Below, one piece after another: positions 1 through 5,515 of a stretch of 5,998 bases of DNA. This DNA is from Betaproteobacteria bacterium RIFCSPLOWO2_02_FULL_68_150 (GTDB lineage: Bacteria > Pseudomonadota > Gammaproteobacteria > Burkholderiales > SG8-39). How positions within the stretch are numbered: the stretch's first letter is position 1; every line of letters begins with the position of its first letter. The notes below the pieces were generated by a model. It searched no databases. It was given only the letters and a program-made list of their open reading frames with translations, and had not been told where the DNA came from. Position numbers and translations under genes: made by a program. The DNA is taken from positions 1-5,998 of the forward strand of contig MERE01000172.1 of the NCBI GenBank assembly GCA_001771975.1, given 5' to 3'.

Positions 1-87
1 CAGGCGCAGTACGATCTCGAAGTCGCGCAGCGCGAACTGCGCAAGCGGCTGGATGCTGAGGTCACGCCGCTGGCTATTGCCGCGTGA
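1..87 (+). CDS. C-terminal fragment of an unrecognised protein
   Basis: Frame 1 is open from the window edge to a TGA at 85-87 and gives 28 residues, reading QAQYDLEVAQRELRKRL and then DAEVTPLAIAA. Most third codon positions are G or C, as in the clear genes nearby. The composition (alternating hydrophobic and charged residues, rich in A, E, R and L) suggests an amphipathic helix followed by a short hydrophobic tail. I do not recognise the family, and no domain can be named from this much sequence. The gene starts outside the window and converges on the epimerase gene, ending 63 bases from its stop. The opposite strand is also open over part of this stretch, so the coding call is moderate and no function is proposed. 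Confidence 0.5.
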   Translation, partial: QAQYDLEVAQRELRKRLDAEVTPLAIAA

Positions 88-150
88 TGGTCTGTTCGAG
101 CTGGGCGGGCTATCGCGACAGCACTGGGTTGAGCGCGACGAAACCTGGCT

Positions 151-1161
151 CTAGGCGTAGCCGTAGTAGGACTTGAACCACCGCGCGAACTTCGCCAACC
201 CTTCTTCGAGTGGCGTTGCTGGCGAAAAACCTACGGCAGCGGCAAGGCGCGCCGTCTCGGCATAGGTCGCCTGCACGTCGCCGGGCTGCATCGGCTGCAT
301 GCGCTTGAGCGCCGTCTTGCCGAGCGCTTGTTCGAGCGCCGCGATGTAATCGAGCAGCGCCACGGCCCGGTGATTGCCGATGTTGTACACGCGCCAGGGC
401 GCCCAGCTCGTCGCCGGGTCCGGCGCGCTCGCCGCAAAGCCCGCATCGGGCACCGCGGGCTCGTCGAGCACGCGCAGCGTGCCCTCGACCGCGTCGTCGA
501 TGTAGGTGAAGTCGCGCTGCATGTCGCCGTGGTTGAAGACGTCGATCGGCTGCCCTTCCATGATCGCGCGCGCAAACAGCACCGGCGACATGTCCGGCCG
601 GCCCCACGGGCCGTAGACGGTGAAAAAGCGCAACCCCGTCACGGGCAGCCCGAACAGGTGGCTGTAGACGTGCGCCATCAGTTCATTGGATTTCTTGGTC
701 GCGGCGTACAGGCTCACCGGATGATCGACGTTGTCGCTCTCGGCCCAGGGCAGTTTCGTATTCCCGCCGTAGACGCTCGAGCTCGACGCGTATACCAGGT
801 GCTTGGGCGGGTGGCGCCGGCAACACTCCAGCAGATTGGCGAAGCCGACCAGGTTGGCCGCGATGTAACTGGCGGGGTTTTCCAGCGAGTAGCGCACGCC
901 CGGCTGGGCTGCCAGGTGAAGCACCACGTCGGGCGCGCTCGAGGCAAACAGCCTTTCGAGCGCGCCGCCATCGGTCAGGTCGAGCCGCTCGAGGCGGAAC
1001 CCCGGCAGCGCGCCGAGCCGCTCGAGGCGCGCCTGCTTCAGCTCTACGGAGTAGTAGGGCGAGAGATTGTCGATGCCGGTGACCGCGTCGCCCCGCGCGG
1101 CGAGCCGTTCGGCGCAGTGCATGCCGATGAAGCCCGCGGCGCCGGTGACCACGACCTTCAT
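151..1161 (-). CDS. UDP-glucuronate 4-epimerase (extended SDR family)
   Basis: This cytoplasmic NAD-dependent enzyme should interconvert UDP-glucuronate and UDP-galacturonate, supplying galacturonic acid for LPS core, O-antigen or capsule. The 336-residue protein is the usual family length. It opens with a Rossmann nucleotide-binding loop, GAAGFIG (residues 7-13), and the acidic residue D31 in GIDNLSPYY. The active site shows YASSSSVYG (124-132) and the YxxxK pair Y152/K156, followed by RFFTVYGPWGRPDM (178-191). The C-terminal half has WRVYNIGN (256-263) and MQPGDVQATYAET (291-303), wording typical of UDP-glucuronate 4-epimerases (LpsL/CapI type) rather than of GalE. The ATG at 1159-1161 overlaps the TGA of the upstream glycosyltransferase gene (ATGA), so translational coupling is likely. 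No UDP-glucose dehydrogenase gene is in view, so UDP-glucuronate must be made elsewhere. Which polymer receives the galacturonate is unknown. Confidence 0.92.
   Translation of the reverse strand: MKVVVTGAAGFIGMHCAERLAARGDAVTGIDNLSPYYSVELKQARLERLGALPGFRLERLDLTDGGALERLFASSAPDVVLHLAAQPGVRYSLENPASYIAANLVGFANLLECCRRHPPKHLVYASSSSVYGGNTKLPWAESDNVDHPVSLYAATKKSNELMAHVYSHLFGLPVTGLRFFTVYGPWGRPDMSPVLFARAIMEGQPIDVFNHGDMQRDFTYIDDAVEGTLRVLDEPAVPDAGFAASAPDPATSWAPWRVYNIGNHRAVALLDYIAALEQALGKTALKRMQPMQPGDVQATYAETARLAAAVGFSPATPLEEGLAKFARWFKSYYGYA
981..1029. repeat. Pair of 16-base direct repeats inside the epimerase gene
   Basis: The 16-mer CGAGCCGCTCGAGGCG occurs at 981-996 and again at 1014-1029, exactly 33 bases (11 codons) apart. 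On the coding (minus) strand both copies encode the same five residues, RLERL, in ARLERLGAL and FRLERLDL at about residues 45-61 of the epimerase. The repeat keeps the reading frame. It probably reflects codon bias on a repeated peptide or a small ancient duplication, not an element of its own. Confidence 0.6.
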
Positions 1162-1916
1162 GGCGCCGGTCTCGGGCGCCGCAGCTCGATCAGCTTGGCG
1201 TATTTCATGAAGCTGTTCGAGCAGCCGATGGCGATGTGCACCAGACCCGGCACGCCGTCCAGAAAGCCCAGGCGCAGCAGGTAGAACTTGACGAAGCGCA
1301 CCAGCGGCGAGAGCAGCAGCTGGGCGGCGCCGGCGCTGCGTCCGCGCTCGAACAACTGCCGCGCGGCGAGCGCGGTGTAGCGGTTCTGCTTCTCGAGGTA
1401 GCGCCCGAGGTCCTCGGCCGATTCGTGCAGCAGGTCGCCTTCCAGCGTTCCCGGGGTCACCGCGTAGAGCAGCTTTTCATGCACCGTGTCGTCGCTCCAG
1501 CGCGCGTGCCGCCGGTCGAACAGGCGCGTGCTCCAGTCGGGATAGCCTTCGCCGTGGCGCAGCCAGCGGCCGAGAAAGCGGTTGCGCCGCGCCATGCGGT
1601 AAACCGGCGCCACCGGCGCCTCGAGCGCGCGCCCGATGCTCACCGCGAGTTCGGGCGAGACGCGCTCGTCGGCGTCCAGGCACAGCACCCAGTCGTGGCG
1701 CGCCTGTTCGACCGCAAACTGCTTCTGGCGGCCGAATCCCAGCCATTCCTTGGTCACCACGCGGGCGCCGCAGCGCGCGGCGACTGCCGCGGTGCGGTCG
1801 CTGCTGCCGGAATCGACCAGCACGACCTCGTCGGCAAACTTCGCGCTGGCAAGGCAATCGGGGATTTGCGCGGCCGCGTTCTGCGCGATGACAACGACCG
1901 AGAGCGGCAGGGGCAA
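1158..1916 (-). CDS. Family 2 glycosyltransferase, WaaE/KdtX-like (LPS core)
   Basis: The 252-residue protein looks like the LPS-core glycosyltransferases related to WaaE/KdtX, some of which add glucose to the first heptose. It has a GT-A fold start, PLSVVVIAQNAA, the donor-site VDSGSSD (34-40), and the metal-binding CLDADERV (79-86) carrying the DxD motif. Family landmarks follow: NRFLGRWLRHGEGYPDW (112-128), RLF (131-133) and VHEKL (145-149). The C-terminal part (about 202-245) is hydrophobic with basic patches, including SPLVRFVKFYLLRLGFLDG, consistent with peripheral inner-membrane binding. The start is TTG at 1914-1916: a TAA lies in frame four codons upstream, no ATG or GTG lies between, and the family N-terminus begins here. 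The upstream GGAA is only a weak ribosome site. The gene leads a two-gene unit with the epimerase. Acceptor and donor sugars are inferred from family and from divergent waaC, not shown by the sequence. Confidence 0.85.
   Translation of the reverse strand: MPLPLSVVVIAQNAAAQIPDCLASAKFADEVVLVDSGSSDRTAAVAARCGARVVTKEWLGFGRQKQFAVEQARHDWVLCLDADERVSPELAVSIGRALEAPVAPVYRMARRNRFLGRWLRHGEGYPDWSTRLFDRRHARWSDDTVHEKLLYAVTPGTLEGDLLHESAEDLGRYLEKQNRYTALAARQLFERGRSAGAAQLLLSPLVRFVKFYLLRLGFLDGVPGLVHIAIGCSNSFMKYAKLIELRRPRPAP
1162..1180 (-). promoter_or_regulatory. GC-rich hairpin directly before the epimerase start
   Basis: On the transcribed minus strand GGCGCC (1180-1175), a 7-base loop CGAGACC, and GGCGCC (1167-1162) abut the epimerase ATG. 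The 6 bp all-GC stem covers the place where a ribosome site would be, and only a weak GAGA in the loop resembles one. The same bases encode the RPRPAP tail of the glycosyltransferase. Ribosomes finishing the upstream gene would open the stem, which fits coupling through the ATGA overlap. The structure is visible in the sequence; its function is inferred, and GGCGCC is easy to get by chance in DNA this GC-rich. Confidence 0.35.
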
Positions 1917-1988
1917 GGTCGTTTCCGGTTAGAATCTTCGCATCACAACGCGGTATTTTAGCCCACCCCCTCGGGGCAAACCGGTTCC
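1917..1988. promoter_or_regulatory. Divergent promoter region between the two LPS gene pairs
   Basis: These 72 bases separate the oppositely transcribed glycosyltransferase and waaC genes, so promoters for both should lie here or just inside the coding ends. The middle is the least GC-rich part of the window. Possible -10 boxes are TAGAAT (1930-1935) and TATTTT (1954-1959) for the plus strand, and TAAAAT (1960-1955) for the minus strand. None has a convincing -35 box at 16-18 bases, so exact promoters cannot be assigned. The perfect palindrome AACCGGTT (1979-1986) sits two bases before the waaC GTG. An inverted AACCGG copy lies at 1930-1925 before the minus-strand TTG. A short G/C-run inverted repeat (GCCC at 1961-1964, GGGC at 1974-1977) could fold in the waaC leader. 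Confidence 0.55.
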
Positions 1989-2939
1989 GTGCCGCGCATC
2001 CTTTTCGTCAAGACCTCTTCGCTCGGCGACGTCGTGCACAACCTGCCCGCGGTGAGCGATGTCGCGCGCTGCGTGCCGGGGGCGACGATCGACTGGCTGA
2101 TCGAGGAGCCGTTTGCCGAGGTGGCGACGCTGCACGCCGCGGTGCGGCGCGTGATTCCGGTGGCGCTGCGGCGCTGGCGGCGCGCGCTGTGGAATCCCGC
2201 GGTGTGGTCCGAGATCGGCGCGCTGCGCCGCTCGCTCGCAACCGAACGCTACGACACCGTGATCGACACGCAGGGGCTGGTGAAGAGCGCGCTGTTGTGC
2301 GCCCTCGCGCGCGGCGAAAAACACGGCATGGACCGGGCCAGCCTGCGCGAACCGCTCGCGGCGCTCGGCTACGATGTCCGTCACACGATCCCGCGCGCGC
2401 AGCACGCGGTCGAGCGCAACCGGCAGCTCGCCGCAGCGGCGCTCGGCTACCCACTGCCGCAAGGCTGCGACTACGGACTGCGCGCCGAACGCATCGCGCC
2501 ACGCGCTGCGCCCGGCGATTACGTCGTGCTGCTCACGATGAGCAGCCGCGGCGACAAGCTCTGGCCCGAGGCGCAGTGGATCGAGCTCGGGCGTGCCCTG
2601 GCCGAACGCGGGCTCAAGTCGCTCCTGCCTTGGGGCGACGCGAGTGAGCGCGCCCGTTGCGAGCGCCTGGCGCTAGGCATCGGCGGCGCTGAGCTCGCGC
2701 AGCGCCTGTCACTCGGCGAGCTGGCGCGCGCGCTGCGCGGTGCGCGCGGCGTCGCGGGACTCGATACCGGTCTGTCGCATCTGGCCGCGGCTGCGGGCGT
2801 TCCGGTGGTGGGGATCTATTGCGCCACCGATCCTGCGCTCACCGGGCTGCATGGCAGTGCGCGCCTCCGGAATCTCGGCTCCACGGGCGCGCCGCCGGCC
2901 GCCGCAAGGGTGCTTGCTGCGCTCGAGGAGCTGATGTGA
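1989..2939 (+). CDS. waaC: Lipopolysaccharide heptosyltransferase I (WaaC)
   Basis: WaaC transfers the first L-glycero-D-manno-heptose from ADP-heptose to Kdo2-lipid A at the cytoplasmic face of the inner membrane. The 316-residue length fits the family (GT9, GT-B fold). The N-terminus, PRILFVKTSSLGDVVHNLP, holds the family aspartate (D14, matching the proposed catalytic base D13 of E. coli WaaC). DTQGLVKSALL (93-103) and GMDRASLREPLA (113-124) are strongly WaaC-like. The nucleotide-binding half shows SSRGDKLWPEAQW (185-197), LPWG (213-216) and DTGLSHL (259-265). GTG at 1989 is the only plausible start: TAG is in frame at 1959-1961 and no other start codon follows it. There is no good ribosome site. 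The gene overlaps waaA by 4 bases and diverges from another LPS glycosyltransferase gene. The usual His and an Asp of the nucleotide loop are replaced by Thr and Gly. Confidence 0.93.
   Translation: MPRILFVKTSSLGDVVHNLPAVSDVARCVPGATIDWLIEEPFAEVATLHAAVRRVIPVALRRWRRALWNPAVWSEIGALRRSLATERYDTVIDTQGLVKSALLCALARGEKHGMDRASLREPLAALGYDVRHTIPRAQHAVERNRQLAAAALGYPLPQGCDYGLRAERIAPRAAPGDYVVLLTMSSRGDKLWPEAQWIELGRALAERGLKSLLPWGDASERARCERLALGIGGAELAQRLSLGELARALRGARGVAGLDTGLSHLAAAAGVPVVGIYCATDPALTGLHGSARLRNLGSTGAPPAAARVLAALEELM
2925..2930 (+). promoter_or_regulatory. Ribosome binding site fixing the waaA GTG start
   Basis: GAGGAG lies five bases upstream of the GTG at 2936-2938, inside the last codons of waaC. 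It supports starting waaA at this GTG rather than at any codon further upstream in the same open frame, which would overlap waaC much more and exceed the family length. It is the best Shine-Dalgarno match among the gene starts in the window. Confidence 0.75.
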
Positions 2940-4198
2940 TCTGGCGCGCCCTGTACACGCTCGCGCTGCGCGCGGCGCTGCCGCTCGTAGTGCTCAAGCT
3001 GTGGTGGCGCGGCCGGCGCGAAGCGGGCTATCGGCGGCATGTCGCCGAGCGTTTCGGCGAGTACAAGTGCGCGTCGGAGCGCCCGGTGATCTGGCTGCAT
3101 GCCGTCTCGGTGGGCGAAGCGCGTGCCGCGCTGCCGCTGGTGCGCGCGCTGCAGTCGGCGTTCGAGCAGCACCGCGTGCTCGTCACCTGCATGACTGCCG
3201 CCGGCCGCGATACGGTGAAGCAGGTCTATGGCGAATCGGTGCTCGTCGCCTGGCTGCCCTACGACTATCCGGGCGCCGTGCGCCGCTTCCTGGAGTACTT
3301 CCGCCCGTGTCTGGGGCTCTTGATGGAAACCGAGATCTGGCCCAATCTGCTCGCGGCGTGCCGCGACTACGCGGTGCCCGTGGTGCTCGCGAACGCGCGC
3401 ATGTCGGATAGATCCGCGCGCGGCTACGCGCGCTGGCGGGTGCTCTTTCGTCCCGCATTTGCAACTCTGGCCGCCGCGTGCGCGCAGAGCGAAGCGGATG
3501 CGGCCCGCCTGGCAGCGCTGGGCGCCTCGCGCGTGAGCGTCGCCGGCAACCTGAAGTTCGATCTCGTGCCGGACGCGGCACAGGCCGCCGCCGGGCGCGC
3601 CTGGCGCGCGGCGCTCGACCGGCCGGTGCTGCTGCTGGCGAGCACGCGCGAGGGCGAGGAACGCATGCTGCTCGACGCGTTGCCGGCCAAGGCGGCTACC
3701 GTGCTGGTGCTGGTGGTGCCACGCCACCCGCAGCGCTTCGACGAGGTGGCGCAGCTGCTGCGCCAAGGGGCTCCGGCGCTCGGGTGTCGGAGCCGCGGCG
3801 AGATGCCGCAGCCTCTGCAGCGCGTGTTTCTCGGCGACACGCTGGGCGAAATGGCTTTTTACTACGCCGCCGCGGACGTCGCGGTCATCGGCGGATCGTT
3901 CGCGCCCCACGGCGGGCAGAACCTGATCGAGGCGTGCGCCGCCGGCACTGCGGTGGTATTCGGTCCTTCGATGTACAACTTTGCCGAAGCGAGCCGCCTC
4001 GCGCTCGAGGCCGGTGCGGCGCTGCAGACAGCAGATGCGGCCGAGGCGATGCGCCAGGCGCTCGGTCTGTGCGCCGATCGGCCGCGACGCGAACGGATGG
4101 GCGCTGCCGGGAAAACGCTCTGCGCCGCGCACCGCGGCGCTACCGAACGCCACCTGGAGATCTGCCGCCGCCTGCTCAGCGCGCCAGCGCGCGATTGA
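2936..4198 (+). CDS. waaA: 3-deoxy-D-manno-octulosonic acid (Kdo) transferase WaaA/KdtA
   Basis: WaaA moves Kdo from CMP-Kdo to the lipid A precursor at the inner membrane, the step that links lipid A to the core. From the GTG start the protein is 420 residues, normal for the family (GT30). A hydrophobic anchor (about 4-24, LYTLALRAALPLVVLKLWW) is followed by YRRHVAERFGEY (32-43); E38 in ERFG probably matches the proposed catalytic glutamate (E31 of Aquifex WaaA). Further landmarks are WLHAVSVGEARAALPL (53-68), ETEIWPNLL (131-139), LANARMSDRS (151-160), AGNLKFD (203-209), VPRHPQRF (261-268), GGSFAPHGGQNLIEA (319-333) and FGPSMYNF (342-349). GTG overlaps the waaC stop (GTGA) and has a good ribosome site, so the pair is a coupled operon. 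The last 23 bases overlap the convergent tolC gene. Whether one or two Kdo residues are added cannot be read from sequence. Confidence 0.95.
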   Translation: MIWRALYTLALRAALPLVVLKLWWRGRREAGYRRHVAERFGEYKCASERPVIWLHAVSVGEARAALPLVRALQSAFEQHRVLVTCMTAAGRDTVKQVYGESVLVAWLPYDYPGAVRRFLEYFRPCLGLLMETEIWPNLLAACRDYAVPVVLANARMSDRSARGYARWRVLFRPAFATLAAACAQSEADAARLAALGASRVSVAGNLKFDLVPDAAQAAAGRAWRAALDRPVLLLASTREGEERMLLDALPAKAATVLVLVVPRHPQRFDEVAQLLRQGAPALGCRSRGEMPQPLQRVFLGDTLGEMAFYYAAADVAVIGGSFAPHGGQNLIEACAAGTAVVFGPSMYNFAEASRLALEAGAALQTADAAEAMRQALGLCADRPRRERMGAAGKTLCAAHRGATERHLEICRRLLSAPARD

Positions 4199-5501
4199 CC
4201 AGATCGAGGTCCTCTTCGCGCAGCGTTCCCGCTGCCGACTTGAGCCTCAGGTGGTTGGTGATCGTGTTGTAGCGCGCCACGGCCAGGTCGCGCCGGGTCG
4301 AGAACAGCTGCTGCTGCGCGTTCAGCACGTCGATATTGATGCGCACGCCCACTTCGTAGCCGAGCTTGTTCGAGTCGAGCGCGCTCTGGCTCGAGATGAG
4401 CGCCTGCTCGAGCGCGCCGATCTGGGCAATGCCGTTGATCACCGCGAGGTAGAACTGGCGCGTCGACAGTGCCGCCGAGCGGCGCGCGTTCTCGAGATCC
4501 TGGCGCGCCTTTTCGAAATTGGCCGCCGCCTCGCGTTCGCGGGAAGTGATCGCCCCGCCCGCATACAGCGGCAACGCCAGCTGCAGCCCGAGCGTTCCGG
4601 TGGTGGTATTCGTGCCGACCGCGCTCAGCTGCGAGCCGGTCTGGGAGGTCCAGCCGTAGCTCGCCACCAGATCGACGGTCGGCAGATGGCCCGCCGTGTT
4701 GCGCTTGACTTCGAGTTGCGCGATTTCGGCCGCCGATTCCTGGATCTGGACGGCATAGCTCTGCTTTTCCGCGACACCGACCCAGTCGTCCATGCGCGCC
4801 GGATCGGGCCGCGAAAGCTTGATGTCGGCGCGCAGCGTCTTGAGCGCGGGGTATTCCTTCCCGGTGAGCTGCTGCAGGGCGCGCTTCCTGGTGTCGAGGT
4901 CGTTCTGCGCGGTGATTTCCTGCGCTGCAGCGAGGTCGAAGCGGGCCTGCGCTTCGTGCGTATCGGTGATGGTCGCGGTGCCGACCTCGAAATTGCGCTT
5001 CGCCTGCGCGAGCTGCTCGGAGATCGCCGCCTTCTGCGCGCGCACCAGCGCCAGCGTGTCGTCCGAGGCGAGCACGTCGAAATAGGCCTGTGCGACGCGA
5101 ACCACCAGGTCCTGGCCCGCCTGGCCGAAGACCGCTTCGGCCTGCCTCACCTGGTATCCGGCCTGGTCGACCTGGATGAAGTTCTGCCTGCGGTAAAGCG
5201 GCTGCGAAAACGACAGCGTATACCCGTGCGAGCGCGCGTCGCGCTCGAATCCGGGCGCAACAGAGGTGTTGTGCGACTCCGAATCGATGCGCGTGTCGTT
5301 CGCGCTCGCCGACAGATTGAGCGTCGGCAGCACGAGCGCACGGCCCTGCGGCAGCTTCTCCAGACCCGCCTGCAGCGCGAAGCGCGCCGCGGCGTACTGC
5401 GCGTCGTAGGCCTTGGCGTCCTGATAGACCTGCGCCAGATCCTGTGCGGTGGCCGCAAGCGGCAGGGCGAAAAGCAGGCAGGCGAGAATTCGGCGGCGCA
5501 T
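4176..5501 (-). CDS. tolC: TolC-family outer-membrane efflux/secretion channel
   Basis: The product should be the outer-membrane and periplasmic tunnel shared by tripartite efflux pumps and type I secretion. The 441-residue protein starts with a signal peptide, MRRRILACLLFALPLAATA, probably cleaved before Q20. Two homologous outer-membrane-factor repeats follow: FSQPLY (98-103) with FEVGTATITDTHEAQ (171-185), and LALPLY (308-313) with YEVGVRINIDVLNAQ (382-396), offset by about 210 residues. Long Ala/Gln/Glu-rich heptad-like helices match the tunnel coils. The C-terminal wording, ARYNTITNHLRLKSAAGTL (409-427), closely resembles E. coli TolC. ATG at 5501 is chosen because it begins the signal peptide, although the frame stays open upstream into the pcm gene. 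Only 14 bases separate it from pcm, so the two are probably co-transcribed. No adaptor or pump gene is in view. The entrance aspartate equivalent to E. coli D374 is Asn (N394). Confidence 0.92.
   Translation of the reverse strand: MRRRILACLLFALPLAATAQDLAQVYQDAKAYDAQYAAARFALQAGLEKLPQGRALVLPTLNLSASANDTRIDSESHNTSVAPGFERDARSHGYTLSFSQPLYRRQNFIQVDQAGYQVRQAEAVFGQAGQDLVVRVAQAYFDVLASDDTLALVRAQKAAISEQLAQAKRNFEVGTATITDTHEAQARFDLAAAQEITAQNDLDTRKRALQQLTGKEYPALKTLRADIKLSRPDPARMDDWVGVAEKQSYAVQIQESAAEIAQLEVKRNTAGHLPTVDLVASYGWTSQTGSQLSAVGTNTTTGTLGLQLALPLYAGGAITSREREAAANFEKARQDLENARRSAALSTRQFYLAVINGIAQIGALEQALISSQSALDSNKLGYEVGVRINIDVLNAQQQLFSTRRDLAVARYNTITNHLRLKSAAGTLREEDLDLVNRALAR
4179..4192. terminator. Short hairpin in the shared waaA/tolC 3' overlap
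   Basis: GCGCG (4179-4183), loop CCAG and CGCGC (4188-4192) form a 5 bp all-GC stem within the 23 bases common to both convergent genes. There is no T-run on either side, so it is not a canonical intrinsic terminator. It is nevertheless the only hairpin visible where two opposing transcription units end. Alternating GC dyads are common by chance in this DNA, so the call is weak. Confidence 0.2.
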
Positions 5502-5515
5502 GTCGTGTTTCCCGG
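5502..5515 (-). promoter_or_regulatory. Ribosome binding spacer between pcm and tolC
   Basis: The 14-base gap, read on the minus strand as CCGGGAAACACGAC, carries a modest Shine-Dalgarno-like GGGAA (5513-5509) seven bases before the tolC ATG. Its position supports that start and shows there is no room for a separate tolC promoter in the gap, implying read-through from pcm or a promoter inside pcm. Confidence 0.45.

Noticed and set aside
88..150. Possible terminator in the convergent gap between the left-edge gene and the epimerase
   Set aside because: No convincing stem with a T-tract is present on either strand, so a terminator cannot be supported.
87..176. A 29-codon plus-strand open frame starting at an ATG that overlaps the stop at 85-87 (TGATG)
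   Set aside because: The TGATG arrangement looks like coupling, but the peptide is rich in Ser and Arg, has no family resemblance, and runs into the end of the epimerase gene on the other strand. Chance is the simpler reading.
328..1284. A 318-codon plus-strand open frame antisense to the epimerase
   Set aside because: It is a mirror of a strongly conserved epimerase gene, with no ribosome site or family resemblance.
2819..2935. Upstream extension of the waaA frame into waaC
   Set aside because: The frame is open, but it would add 39 residues unlike WaaA. GTG at 2936 has a GAGGAG ribosome site and gives the normal 420-residue length.
2816..4153. A 445-codon minus-strand open frame antisense to waaA
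   Set aside because: The sense strand encodes a full-length, motif-complete WaaA. The antisense product is low-complexity Arg/Ala/His/Gln with no recognisable fold.
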